NCBI RefSeq assembly: GCF_030160275.1
Contig: NZ_BSOA01000013.1
Coordinates: 84,978 to 148,977, forward strand
DNA length: 64,000 bases
Source: Dyella flagellata
Lineage (GTDB): Bacteria; Pseudomonadota; Gammaproteobacteria; Xanthomonadales; Rhodanobacteraceae
Reading direction: 5' to 3'
A program made the position numbers and the translations under genes. Below the pieces are notes generated by a model. The model was not told where the DNA came from and did not search any database. It saw only the letters and a program-made list of their open reading frames with translations. Shown here piece after piece: positions 27,983 through 37,431 of the stretch. Numbering within the stretch: the stretch's first letter is position 1; every line of letters begins with the position of its first letter.

Positions 27983-30154
27983 ATGCCCGCCAACTTCCCT
28001 GCTTCGCCTTTGCAAACCGCCCTGCTGCTTGCACTCGCCCTCCCCGCTGCGACATCCGCACAAGGCACAGCTTCCTCCGCTGGCCCAAGCAACGAGCCGT
28101 CCACGCCCAAAACCATGAACACGGTGCACGTCACCGGCAGCATCATCGGCAACGACTACACCGCTGACACATCGAGCGTCGGCGCCAAGGTGCCCACATC
28201 ACTGCGCGACATCCCGCAGAGCGTGGTGGTGGTAAACCGCGATCTGCTCGACGCCCAAGGTGCCACCTCGCTGCAGGATGCGTTGCGCAACGTGCCGGGC
28301 ATTACCATCGGCGCGGCCGAAGGCGGGCAAATCGGCAACAACATCAACCTGCGCGGCTTCACCGCACGCACCGACATCTATCTGGACGGCTTCCGCGACC
28401 CCGGCCAGTACTACCGCGACGTGTTCGATCTGGACGCCGTCGAAGTGCTGAAAGGGCCCTCGTCCATGTTGTTCGGCCGCGGCTCCACCGGTGGCGTGAT
28501 CAACCAGGTCAGCAAGCAACCCGAGTTGAAGGCGTTCGGCCAGATCAGCGCGACGGTGGGCAGCGGCGACCGTTACCGCCTTACCGGCGACATCAATCAA
28601 CCACTGTCCGGCACCGCCGCCGCGCGCTTGAACATCTACGGCCAGGACATGCACTCCACGCGCGAGGTGTTGAACAACCGCGACGGCGGCATCGCACCGG
28701 CGCTGCGCCTTGGTATTGGCACACCGACCCAAATCACGCTATCGGCCTTGATCCAGCGTAACCACGACATGCCCGACTACGGCCTGCCACCGATCAACGG
28801 CCGACCTGCGCACGTCAATCCGAAAAACTGGTACGGCCTGACCGACGACCGCACCATTCAAAGCATCGACGAATTCAACGCACGCCTGGAGCATACGTTC
28901 TCGGATCACCTTACCCTGCGCACGCAATTGCAATACAGCCAATACAAAACCGATGCGCGCGAAACTGCCGCCAACAGCGTCGTCACGGCTGGTGGCGTAA
29001 CGCTCAACCGCACTCTTGGCAATCCCACCAACCTGCCATTGCAGGATCTCTACGTGCAGTTGGCCAGCCACGACCGCGTCATCCACGACAAACTGCTGGA
29101 CAGCCAGACCGATCTGGTCAACAAGTTCTCAACCGGTAACTGGCAGCACACCCTGGTCACCGGCGTGGAGTTCGCACGCGAAACCTACAACAACCAGACC
29201 TATACGCGTAACGGCTTGCCACTCCTTTCCTTGCTCGATCCTGCGCAGCAAGCCACACCCGCCAACGTCACCACTACTGTGGGCAATTATGCGCAGTCTG
29301 TCGGCAAGTCGGTCGGTGTCTACGCCAACGACACCATCAAGCTAGACGATCACTGGATGGTGGTGGCCGGCGTACGCCGCGACCGCTTCGACGCACACAT
29401 CAGCAATACCCTTTCAGCGCCGGCCTATGCCCAGCAGACGGTGTATTTCACCAGCGTGCGCGGCGGCGTGATTTATCAGCCCAGCGAAAAACAGTCCTAT
29501 TACGTGTCGTATGGCACCTCGTTCAACCCGGTGCTGGAACAGCTCACGCTTACCAACGGCACGCAAAACCTCGCCCCTTCGAAAAACCGCTCCTACGAAA
29601 TCGGCGCCAAGTGGAATCTGCTCGACGACATGCTTGGCGTCAATGCCGCGCTGTACAAGCTGGAACAGACCAATGCGCGCACGCAAACCTCATCCGGCGA
29701 ATACACGCTCAATGGCAACATTCGCGTGCGTGGCGCGGAGCTGGGAGTAGTCGGACATCTCACCGACCACTGGCAGGTCTTCTCCGGCTACAGCTACATG
29801 GACGGCAAGATTGTGAAAGCCTTGGACGGCACCCAAGGCAACGTACCGGCCAACACGCCACGCAACACCTTTACCGCCTGGACCACCTATACCTTCGCCC
29901 AGCACTGGGAAGCAGGCGGTGGCCCTACTTACATGTCGCAACGCTATGCGGCGAATACCGACAAGACCAGCGTGGGCGGCTATACGCGCTGGGATGCGAT
30001 GCTGGCGTACCATCAGCCTCGCTATGACATCCGGCTCAATTTGTTGAACCTTGCCAACAAGCGGTATTTCGATGCAGTGATACCGTCCGACGGCGGGCGG
30101 GCGGTGCCTGGGGTTGGGCGTACGGTGTTGGGGACGGTTACGTACAAGTTCTGA
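27983..30154 (+). CDS. TonB-dependent siderophore receptor
   Basis: A 723-residue outer-membrane transporter of the Fiu/PiuA type. A signal peptide (LQTALLLALALPAATSA) precedes the plug domain, which includes VPTSLRDIPQSVVVVNRDLL, GTSSLQDALRNVPGI-like DALRNVPGITIG and VEVLKGPSSMLFGRGS. The 22-strand barrel follows and ends in the outer-membrane signature GVGRTVLGTVTYKF with terminal Phe. Substrates are probably catecholate-type ferric siderophores, from the pairing with PiuC downstream (known for P. aeruginosa piuA-piuC and E. coli fiu-ybiX). A Fur-like box stands upstream. Confidence 0.92.
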   Translation: MPANFPASPLQTALLLALALPAATSAQGTASSAGPSNEPSTPKTMNTVHVTGSIIGNDYTADTSSVGAKVPTSLRDIPQSVVVVNRDLLDAQGATSLQDALRNVPGITIGAAEGGQIGNNINLRGFTARTDIYLDGFRDPGQYYRDVFDLDAVEVLKGPSSMLFGRGSTGGVINQVSKQPELKAFGQISATVGSGDRYRLTGDINQPLSGTAAARLNIYGQDMHSTREVLNNRDGGIAPALRLGIGTPTQITLSALIQRNHDMPDYGLPPINGRPAHVNPKNWYGLTDDRTIQSIDEFNARLEHTFSDHLTLRTQLQYSQYKTDARETAANSVVTAGGVTLNRTLGNPTNLPLQDLYVQLASHDRVIHDKLLDSQTDLVNKFSTGNWQHTLVTGVEFARETYNNQTYTRNGLPLLSLLDPAQQATPANVTTTVGNYAQSVGKSVGVYANDTIKLDDHWMVVAGVRRDRFDAHISNTLSAPAYAQQTVYFTSVRGGVIYQPSEKQSYYVSYGTSFNPVLEQLTLTNGTQNLAPSKNRSYEIGAKWNLLDDMLGVNAALYKLEQTNARTQTSSGEYTLNGNIRVRGAELGVVGHLTDHWQVFSGYSYMDGKIVKALDGTQGNVPANTPRNTFTAWTTYTFAQHWEAGGGPTYMSQRYAANTDKTSVGGYTRWDAMLAYHQPRYDIRLNLLNLANKRYFDAVIPSDGGRAVPGVGRTVLGTVTYKF

Positions 30155-30212
30155 GAGATACGCTCATAGTTGGTTGTAACCCGAAGCGTGCACCTCGACA
30201 CTCGCCATGACG

Positions 30213-30340
30213 TGCTCCCTCCCCTGCGTGCAGGGGAGGGCTGGGGTGGGGTTGCACGAGCTTGCGGAAATGCTTGAATTCATCGCGAGCTTGCTTCACC
30301 CCACCCCAACCCTCCCCTACTACACGTAGGGGAGGGAGCA
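30213..30340. repeat. Long inverted repeat between TonB receptor and piuC
   Basis: TGCTCCCTCCCCTGCGTGCA begins the left arm and AGGGGAGGGAGCA ends the right. Each end holds its own small CTCCCCT/AGGGGAG hairpin, and the inner parts (TGGGGTGGGGT and ACCCCACCCCA) pair across ~50 bases. Together they make a ~128-bp composite palindrome distinct from the REP family. It may separate or attenuate transcription between the two genes. Confidence 0.8.
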
Positions 30341-30382
30341 AACCCTCATTCCATTGCGCTGATCACAAGTAGTCCTACCACC

Positions 30383-31069
30383 ATGCTGGTCCACATCCCA
30401 ACCCTGCTCAGCACCGACCAAGTCGCCCATTTTCGCCAACGCCTGGACGCCGCGGACGCCCACTGGGTCGACGGCCGTGTCACCGCCGGCCACCAGGGCA
30501 CCCGCGTCAAGCAAAACCAGCAAATCGCCGAAGGCTCGCCGCTAGCCAATGAACTGGGCAACATCGTGCTTGGCGCGCTGGAACGCCACCCGCTCTTCAT
30601 CAGTGCTGCGCTGCCCAACCGCATCTACCCGCCGATGTTCAACCGCTACGGGGGTGGCATGCACTTCGGCAGCCATGTCGACGGCTCCATCCGCCTGCTA
30701 CCCGGCAGCGCCGACAAGATCCGCACCGATCTCTCCGCCACACTGTTCCTGGCCTCGCCCGACAGCTACGACGGCGGCGAACTATTGATCGAAGACACTT
30801 ATGGCACCCAGACGGTCAAGCTTCCTGCCGGCGACATGATCCTCTACCCCGCCAGCAGCCTGCATCGCGTGAACCCGGTTACGCGCGGCACACGGCTGGC
30901 TTGCTTTTTCTGGGTGCAAAGCATGCTGCGCGATGACGGTCAGCGCAGCATGCTGTTCGACCTGGATAACGCCATCCAGCGGCTTACCGCCACCCACGCC
31001 GATGAAGCCGCGCGAGTGAGGCTTACCGGCGTCTATCACAACTTGTTGCGGATGTGGGCGGAGACTTAA
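30383..31069 (+). CDS. piuC: PKHD-type Fe(II)/2-oxoglutarate dioxygenase PiuC
   Basis: A 228-residue dioxygenase of the PiuC/YbiX family, which accompanies catecholate siderophore receptors and is iron-regulated. Iron ligands are H98 and D100 in FGSHVDG and H161 in SLHRVNP. R171 in [11 protein letters not shown] binds 2-oxoglutarate. The N-terminal TRVKQNQQI and [12 protein letters not shown] stretches are typical. The substrate is unknown, possibly part of siderophore processing. The TAA stop begins a 12-base match to the outer end of the palindromic element at 3203/55614. Confidence 0.94.
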   Translation: MLVHIPTLLSTDQVAHFRQRLDAADAHWVDGRVTAGHQGTRVKQNQQIAEGSPLANELGNIVLGALERHPLFISAALPNRIYPPMFNRYGGGMHFGSHVDGSIRLLPGSADKIRTDLSATLFLASPDSYDGGELLIEDTYGTQTVKLPAGDMILYPASSLHRVNPVTRGTRLACFFWVQSMLRDDGQRSMLFDLDNAIQRLTATHADEAARVRLTGVYHNLLRMWAET

Positions 31070-31078
31070 GGAGCCTCT
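31067..31078. repeat. 12-base match to the palindromic element's end, on a stop codon
   Basis: TAAGGAGCCTCT equals the first 12 bases of the element at 3203 read from the gene side. Its TAA is the piuC stop codon, just as the element starts on the rsfS stop. Downstream bases do not match, so this is a relic, a solo end, or a rare coincidence. Confidence 0.45.
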
Positions 31079-31084
31079 TGGGGA

Positions 31085-31612
31085 TTACCAGCACCCCGTG
31101 GTAGATGGCGAGCGGGTGCCCGCCTGGTTGATCGAGAGCGTTCCACAGCTGTCTTTCAGCTGTAAGGAGCTCGTAGGGGTCGCCTGGACACTGTAGGCCG
31201 AAGTGCTGGGATTGGCTGGACCAAACGCGTAACTATAATTTTTCCCGGTCTGGCTGGGTGCTGCGCAATCGAGCGTTGGCAGCGTTGTCGCCACTGTTGC
31301 TCCCGAGGTAGAACTGGACGCGGGCATCTGGCCGTAGTTCAAGGTCGTGGTGTAAATCCGCTCCATGTAATTGGCATGCTCGGACAAGCATGCCTCCGCC
31401 GCCCTACGGTTGGTCTTGATCGTGTACTGCGTGTAGGCGGGAACGGCAATCGCAGCCAGTATCGCGACGATCGCCACCGAGATCATCAGTTCGACCAGGC
31501 TGAAACCCGCCTGCCTATCGCGGCGAATCCGCTTTTGCCCAAGCCGTGGGCGAACGACAAGCTTGCGGGCTTCCACATGGCCATTGGGTCGATTCATGAT
31601 GCCGGGCCTCAT
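31085..31612 (-). CDS. pilE: Type IV pilin-like protein PilE (minor pilin)
   Basis: A 175-residue pseudopilin. The prepilin site is G|FSLVELMISVAIVAILAAIA, with Glu at position 5, followed by the usual alpha-1 helix and a short C-terminal domain with a terminal disulfide pair (SCGTLS...TGCW). The leader before the cut is about 36 residues, far longer than the usual 6-15. The ATG overlaps the pilY1 stop as ATGA. A second ATG at 31597 has GAGG nine bases upstream and would shorten the leader to ~31. Last gene of the pilus operon. Confidence 0.88.
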   Translation of the reverse strand: MRPGIMNRPNGHVEARKLVVRPRLGQKRIRRDRQAGFSLVELMISVAIVAILAAIAVPAYTQYTIKTNRRAAEACLSEHANYMERIYTTTLNYGQMPASSSTSGATVATTLPTLDCAAPSQTGKNYSYAFGPANPSTSAYSVQATPTSSLQLKDSCGTLSINQAGTRSPSTTGCW

Positions 31613-34600
31613 TGATTCACCACTTCCTGCCAGGATACACGCGTCGTGGTTCCGGTCGAGCCAGTGGTCATCTGGTTGGATGTAGTGCCGTTATCGAAGC
31701 TATTGAGCATGTCGCCACCCACGAAGATCGGGTTGTTGGGCAGCGCACTGAAGCCCAAACCCGATGTCGGCATGGTCACGGTCTTGCCGTTGTAGGTGAA
31801 CGTAGCGGTACCGCCGCTGCCCATGAAGAATTGGGCAGATGGGTTGGTGCCGGTGAAGGGATCGACCGCCATCACCCAACCGCTGCCGGAAGGGTTGCAG
31901 ATATCGGTAACCACCGGGATGCGCGTGGTGCCCAGCAGCAAATTGCCCTGGAACTGGTTGGGCGTGACCATGCGCTCGCCCTGGGCGACCAAGGCACCGT
32001 TGGTTCCCGTCGGCGCCTCCAGGTTCATGTACCAGCCGAGCTCGCCGCTCATGTCGCTCGGGGTCGGCATTGGCGTCACTACGCGCTCACCCAAGGTAGG
32101 GGGGCTAGCGGTGGGATCGCCGTTCAGCTGATAGATGATCGAGCGCTGCTTCAAATTGCTCACCGTTGCACTACTCGTCGGCGTGGAGGAGCCACCCGGC
32201 TGGGCAATCACACCGTACCAACTCTCTACTTGCTGGTTGCTGAGATCGCTGCTGCTGAGGTACTGACCGGTGCCGAAGAACACCCACACGTTGCCCGTGG
32301 TGGGATCCTCGCCCGCCAACATGCCGGCCGTGATCGGTTGCGGATTGCTGCTGGTATCCAGCGGGGTGGAGAAAACGACAGTTCCGGTCGTGCTCACGCC
32401 GCCTAAAGTGCTCGGATCGGTATTGTAGTTATTGCCTTGTGCGCTACCCAGCGGGAACCGCCACACCTGTCCCTGTAGATCGCCCGCGTAGGCCTCGGTA
32501 CTGACACCATTGCCCGCAACATCCATCCAGGTTACCGGTGCGGCGAGGCCATTGGCCGCGGTGGAGATGCGGTTGGTGGTCGTGTGTACGCTGAGCGTAC
32601 CGGTGGCCAGGTCAAATTCCAGCAAGGCCGCCGAGCCGGCGGTGCTGTTGTAACCGTTGCCGATCAACACCTGCCAGTCGGAATTGGTACCGTCCTGCAC
32701 TTTGGCGATCACCGGCTTACCTACCATCTGGCCAATGTAGTTGCTGTTGGTCAGTCCGTCGCCGGCGGAACGCTCCCATAGAGGCTTGATGTTGCTGGGA
32801 TCGGTAATGTCCAGCGCATAGACGGCTTTGGCCGGGCCACGGCCGGTGGTGCCCACCAGGATGGTATGCCAGCTATAGCCATTGTCTGCCGTGAGCCCGG
32901 GCAAATAGGCGTCGGCGATGGTCAACTCACCGTCGTTGAAGTACTGATGCGGCAAGGTGGTATTACCGTAGGAGGGATCCGACAGGCTCGCCAGATTGGC
33001 TCCCGTATTGGTCGTGCCGCCCGCCGCGATCACTGCACCGGGCAGGTAGGCATACACTTCAGTTCCGTTGCTGGCGTCAAAGGCATGCAGCATGCCGTCG
33101 TTGGCCGCTACGAACACCAAGGGCTTGCGCGCGGAAACAGCATTGGTCACGGCGGCGCCGCTGCTGTCGGCCGTACTTTGAGCCCAGGCCAGGAACGAAT
33201 TGTCGCCGCTGCTCGCGGAGTTGGCGATGCCGGTAAATGCCTGGTTCTCGAACTCGTTCAGATTGGGAGCACCGGAATACACCGGTTGCGAGTCCACGAT
33301 GTCGCCTAGCGCGGTATTGCGATCGCGATAGTTGCCGTTGTTTTTCTGCTCCAGCGTGGTATCGCCACGCAGGTAGTTCACCATCGTTACCTGTGCTGCT
33401 GTCGTGCTGCCCAGCGCGGCGAGCTGTGTGCTGGACAAAGCGGGCGGCGCACCGGAGGAAGAGTTCTTGAACGCCACGAACGAACCGCTGCTCCCCGACG
33501 AGGCCGACGGCACGTAGGTAACGATGTTGCGATTGGGATAGGTGACGATGCCATTGCTGTCGTCCATCTGCGCGGCCGCACTCCATGTTGGCGTGGTGGC
33601 GATCGCGCCGGTGGTGGAATCGATCGCCAGCGCCTTCAGGTCGCCGGTCCACTTGACCGTGTAGTAATTCGCCTGATAAGCCACCGTGCCGTTGGTGAGC
33701 TGGGTGGAGTTGGCCGCCAGGCTGGCGCCGGTACCCGCGCGCTCGGAGGCACGTTGTATGGCATCGGTCAAACCACTAATAAACGTTGCCGGGCTGGTCG
33801 CGGAATAGAAGCCGCCGTGCCCGTTCACGCCCGCATGTTCCAGGTCGGCAATGTTGTAGATCGAGTTCGACGCAGGCGCAGGCCAGCTGAAGTTGCTGAG
33901 CGTAAGCTTACCGTTGGCAGCACTGAAGACGTCGCTGACAGTGGGTGGCGAATCGCCATTGGATGCCGTGCCGGTAATACCCGACGGGGTGAAGCCCAAG
34001 CCCATGGTAAAGGTGGTCATGTGCTGCCAGAACGCTGGATCTTCCGCGTTGGTCGGCACTTCGTTGGGAAAGGACGTGCTGTTTTGCAGGTCGTTTTCCC
34101 AGTAATACATGGCTACGTCGGCGAGAGACGCGCCACCATCGCTCGGCGCGCCACCGGAGTAAGGCGCTGCGGGCGAGCTGCCGGGTGTGCTTGGCCACGT
34201 CAGGCCATTGGGCCCGTTCACCGTCGGCCAGGCCGCGCTACTGGCGCCGTTCTCGGCCGACGACGAGTAACTGTCGTTCCAGAAACCATCGGTAGTCAAA
34301 ATGGTGTAGGACTGCCGGCAGGCGATACTGCTCGGTTGGTTGGTCGTCCCATAGCCGGGATCGGATGACATCGTCGTCCAAGGCTGCGAAGTCTGGTAGT
34401 ACTGCCCCACCCGATCCAATGCCGTGCGCAAGGGTGTACCGCCACCCGCATTCTCGCCAAGGATCCAGGTCCAGAACGCGGCCTTCTGGGTCCCGCTGGA
34501 ACCATCGCCGAACGGCTGGTCCTCGGCCAGGGCATTCTGGGCGTTGCCTTCTCCATTGCCGGAATCGTCGAATGGATACTGCAGTGTTGGAAGGCCAGCG

Positions 34601-35709
34601 GTGTTGTTGCCGTTGATCGAGCCGAAGCCCACTCGGAACGACTTGTCCACGGTGGAAAAGGCCGCCATCAGGCCGCTCTTGGCCATCAGGATGCGGGTGT
34701 GGTAGTAGGAGTACCAGTTGGCGACGTTCTGCTGGGTGGCGGCGGTTTCGTCGCAGTTGCTCGATGTCATGCCAGCCGAGGCGGCCAGTTCGCAAGTACC
34801 GTTGAGGCCTACGTAGTGACTCGTGTAGGTGCCATCTGAGTTTTGCACCGTATAGGTAAAGAACGAATACGTGCTCGTCGTCTGTGGCACGCACATGTTC
34901 GTGCTCGTATCCAAGGTATCCGAACCATTGCAGTACGGCGACGAAGTCGCGTACGCCGGATCCGGCGTGCACATGAAGGTCGTGGAGTTGTAGGTGTCTG
35001 TTCCCTGACAGGTAGGAGACCTGGTTCTATTTCTGCTATTGACGCAGAGGCCCGCATTCCTGCCGGTGGTTTGCAGCGAGTAGCCCCACGGGCAAGTCGG
35101 TGCATAGGGCTGCTCCTGACACTGCCCACTCTGAAGCGTAGATCCGGATGGACAAAGCGGCGTGTAAGGTGTGCCAGACGAAGTGACAGTAAAGGATTGC
35201 GAATAGCCGATATTGCTCGGCGGGCAGAACGCGTTGGCCGCGTAGCAAGTGTTGTTGTTACTCGAATCTTTCGAACCATTGTAGTTCGACAGATTTACTG
35301 TGCCGGTACTGTGATTGAAACCGTCGACCCATGCGGCGGTAAAGCTCGGCGCGGGATACAGGGAGCCATTGACCTGTTGCGGCGGGGCATAAGTGATATT
35401 CGGGTTGTAGTAAGCGCCATTGATGCTGGAACTGGTCAGCTCGGCCGCGGTAGGGTTACCCGGATTCGCGCCGATATATCCATAGTCGGGCATGACGTCC
35501 CAGTTCATCGAACCCGAATCGTCGAGCATCAGAGTCACGTTGGGTGGAATCGTCGGCTGCAAGGTCACCGGCTGCTGGTCCACGGGCACCGTGGTGGTGG
35601 CCGCCGCTGGCGTGTAGCTAGCGCCAATTGTCCAGACAGCCAGCACCGTACCCAGCAACCGGCACGCTGCGGCACCCAGACGGCGAACTGCTTGTAGCTT
35701 CGTGTTCAT
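31609..35709 (-). CDS. pilY1: Type IV pilus tip adhesin/assembly protein PilY1
   Basis: A 1366-residue exported protein. The signal peptide is followed by a von Willebrand A-like domain with a metal-ion motif MLDDSGSMNWD at residues ~60-70. Cys-rich insertions lie at ~200-300. The C-terminal ~600 residues form the PilY1 beta-propeller (FVAANDGMLHAFDASNGTEV, YALDITDPSNIKPLW, VWVFFGTGQYL). PilY1 sits at the pilus tip with the minor pilins, aids extension and surface sensing, and can be an adhesin. ATG 35709 is used; the frame also has a GTG one codon earlier. The gene overlaps pilE. Confidence 0.93.
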   Translation of the reverse strand: MNTKLQAVRRLGAAACRLLGTVLAVWTIGASYTPAAATTTVPVDQQPVTLQPTIPPNVTLMLDDSGSMNWDVMPDYGYIGANPGNPTAAELTSSSINGAYYNPNITYAPPQQVNGSLYPAPSFTAAWVDGFNHSTGTVNLSNYNGSKDSSNNNTCYAANAFCPPSNIGYSQSFTVTSSGTPYTPLCPSGSTLQSGQCQEQPYAPTCPWGYSLQTTGRNAGLCVNSRNRTRSPTCQGTDTYNSTTFMCTPDPAYATSSPYCNGSDTLDTSTNMCVPQTTSTYSFFTYTVQNSDGTYTSHYVGLNGTCELAASAGMTSSNCDETAATQQNVANWYSYYHTRILMAKSGLMAAFSTVDKSFRVGFGSINGNNTAGLPTLQYPFDDSGNGEGNAQNALAEDQPFGDGSSGTQKAAFWTWILGENAGGGTPLRTALDRVGQYYQTSQPWTTMSSDPGYGTTNQPSSIACRQSYTILTTDGFWNDSYSSSAENGASSAAWPTVNGPNGLTWPSTPGSSPAAPYSGGAPSDGGASLADVAMYYWENDLQNSTSFPNEVPTNAEDPAFWQHMTTFTMGLGFTPSGITGTASNGDSPPTVSDVFSAANGKLTLSNFSWPAPASNSIYNIADLEHAGVNGHGGFYSATSPATFISGLTDAIQRASERAGTGASLAANSTQLTNGTVAYQANYYTVKWTGDLKALAIDSTTGAIATTPTWSAAAQMDDSNGIVTYPNRNIVTYVPSASSGSSGSFVAFKNSSSGAPPALSSTQLAALGSTTAAQVTMVNYLRGDTTLEQKNNGNYRDRNTALGDIVDSQPVYSGAPNLNEFENQAFTGIANSASSGDNSFLAWAQSTADSSGAAVTNAVSARKPLVFVAANDGMLHAFDASNGTEVYAYLPGAVIAAGGTTNTGANLASLSDPSYGNTTLPHQYFNDGELTIADAYLPGLTADNGYSWHTILVGTTGRGPAKAVYALDITDPSNIKPLWERSAGDGLTNSNYIGQMVGKPVIAKVQDGTNSDWQVLIGNGYNSTAGSAALLEFDLATGTLSVHTTTNRISTAANGLAAPVTWMDVAGNGVSTEAYAGDLQGQVWRFPLGSAQGNNYNTDPSTLGGVSTTGTVVFSTPLDTSSNPQPITAGMLAGEDPTTGNVWVFFGTGQYLSSSDLSNQQVESWYGVIAQPGGSSTPTSSATVSNLKQRSIIYQLNGDPTASPPTLGERVVTPMPTPSDMSGELGWYMNLEAPTGTNGALVAQGERMVTPNQFQGNLLLGTTRIPVVTDICNPSGSGWVMAVDPFTGTNPSAQFFMGSGGTATFTYNGKTVTMPTSGLGFSALPNNPIFVGGDMLNSFDNGTTSNQMTTGSTGTTTRVSWQEVVNQ

Positions 35710-35777
35710 CACGGTTTAACCCTGAAATTGGACAGCTCGTCGCAACCCCGCGACATGCATGGATCGAGTGCGCCCGA

Positions 35778-36383
35778 TCAGCTTTGCTTGACCACCACTT
35801 GTAGCGTCACCACGGCACGGTCGCCCACTACGGCAGGGTCGCCGCTGCGCGCGGTAATGCGGTAATACACATTCGTGCCCGAACCGCCCTGCACGCCATA
35901 GTTGCGCGAGTTGGCGGTATTGCCGAAGCCGGTGCTGGTTTTCTGGTCGACCCAGTTGCCCATATTCTCCACCACGTACTGCGGTTGGCTGGCAGCCGCC
36001 GCGCTGGCGGTGTAGTCGCCGGTTGCCGTCCCTTTGGACACCGTGTGGATAGCGCTTGACGGCAGCGTCGAATCGTTGAAGGGATTGGGCAAGCAGGTGA
36101 TGCCGCCGGCCTGGCAGTTGTGCCAAATGATCGATGGCGTGGTGGCAACCAGCGCGGTCGCCGCACGGACCGCCGCCTCAGCGCTTTGAAACGCCACCTG
36201 GCGATCGTAGAGGTTGGACGCCATCCGCTGCTGCATGATCGTTCCACGCACGGCGGCCAGTCCGACCATGGTGATCAGCAGCAGCAGGATCAATGCCACT
36301 ACCAATGCAATGCCTCGCTGGGCGCGGGCTCCGATTGAAGGAACGCGAACCGGCGATCGACGATAACCATTTGGCGCTTTCAT
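35778..36383 (-). CDS. pilX: Type IV pilus minor pilin PilX
   Basis: A 201-residue minor pilin. The membrane helix ARAQRGIALVVALILLLLIT, then MVGLAAVRGTIMQQRMASN, is the PilX signature. Glu5 is absent, as in other PilX proteins. ATG 36383 begins one base after the pilW stop; an upstream in-frame start would run back into pilW. The soluble domain has a Cys pair (NCQAGGITC). It belongs to the initiation complex that primes pilus assembly with PilV, PilW, PilE, FimT/U and PilY1. Confidence 0.9.
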   Translation of the reverse strand: MKAPNGYRRSPVRVPSIGARAQRGIALVVALILLLLITMVGLAAVRGTIMQQRMASNLYDRQVAFQSAEAAVRAATALVATTPSIIWHNCQAGGITCLPNPFNDSTLPSSAIHTVSKGTATGDYTASAAAASQPQYVVENMGNWVDQKTSTGFGNTANSRNYGVQGGSGTNVYYRITARSGDPAVVGDRAVVTLQVVVKQS

Positions 36384-36384
36384 A

Positions 36385-37431
36385 TCATTGCACTCGGGTG
36401 CGCACGGTGGTGGTAGAAGTGAAAGTTCGGGTAAGCGCGGTGCCATTCACGCCGGCGCGCGCATAGGTGCTGTTCACGATCAGTTTGATTTGCGCAGCGT
36501 TCACCGTCGCCCAGCCGGTGCTGGGTATGCTGGCGGCGTTAACGAAGCTGGTGCTTGACGGCAGCAGATACTGAATTTTCATATTGACGACATTGCGCAC
36601 CATTTCCTGCGGTGTTGACGTCATGCCACTGGCACCGGGACTTACACTAAGCCGATACAGTGAATTGCCGCCCACAGGATTCGTGCCGATATACCAGACC
36701 GCTGAAGTGAGCACGGCGACCCGCGAATTGGGCGGAAACGCGTAGCCGTTACCGACTGGATTACTGCAGGAGGTCGGGTAGCCTAAGCCCTTCGAGCAGT
36801 TGCCCGGACTGGCGTTGCCACCTGAATCGTGGACGACGTTATCGTCGCTGTTGTACTTGGTGATCTGCAGGATCGCAGCATGATCGAAATCGCAGATCAT
36901 GATCAGATCACCCGTCGTCAAGTCGGTGGTGGCGGCGTTGATCTTGAAGCTGGCATTGCTCGTCGAAGGCGTATGTGCAATGGTGATATCGCTATTGGCG
37001 GTACTGATCACGTGCACCGAACTCATGCCGGCCACCGGCTTGCCCGTGCTGAGGCCGCTCAACGCCGGGTCCGCAGTGGCATCGTCATAACCGATCAGCG
37101 CATCGTTCCAGTCGGCGTACCACGGGTCCGGCGGATTAATGACATTGGCGACACGCCCGCTACTGGTGTCGCAGCCGGTGTTGCCGGCATCGCGTATATC
37201 GCGGGAAAGCAATTCGAACGCGGTGCGCGAACCGTCCTCCACGTCACCCAATGCTTCATTGGTGCGATAGGTCTGTTGACCGGCCAGGAATACGCTGATC
37301 ACCCCGCCGATGACGATAAGACCAAGCAGCATCGCTACCATCATTTCGATCAGGGTGAAGCCATGCACGCGTTGCGTGAAGCGCGTTGCGCCGTGCCGTA
37401 GCCTGCTGCGTGTCATCGGATGCTTGCTCAT
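36385..37431 (-). CDS. pilW: Type IV pilus minor pilin PilW
   Basis: A 348-residue minor pilin with prepilin site RVHG|FTLIEMMVAMLLGLIVI. The large soluble domain starts with the family pattern GDVEDGSRTAFELLSRDIRDAGNTGC. A 23-residue leader precedes the cut. PilW is the largest minor pilin and bridges PilX and PilV in the tip complex. It overlaps the pilV stop by four bases (ATGA). Confidence 0.92.
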   Translation of the reverse strand: MSKHPMTRSRLRHGATRFTQRVHGFTLIEMMVAMLLGLIVIGGVISVFLAGQQTYRTNEALGDVEDGSRTAFELLSRDIRDAGNTGCDTSSGRVANVINPPDPWYADWNDALIGYDDATADPALSGLSTGKPVAGMSSVHVISTANSDITIAHTPSTSNASFKINAATTDLTTGDLIMICDFDHAAILQITKYNSDDNVVHDSGGNASPGNCSKGLGYPTSCSNPVGNGYAFPPNSRVAVLTSAVWYIGTNPVGGNSLYRLSVSPGASGMTSTPQEMVRNVVNMKIQYLLPSSTSFVNAASIPSTGWATVNAAQIKLIVNSTYARAGVNGTALTRTFTSTTTVRTRVQ

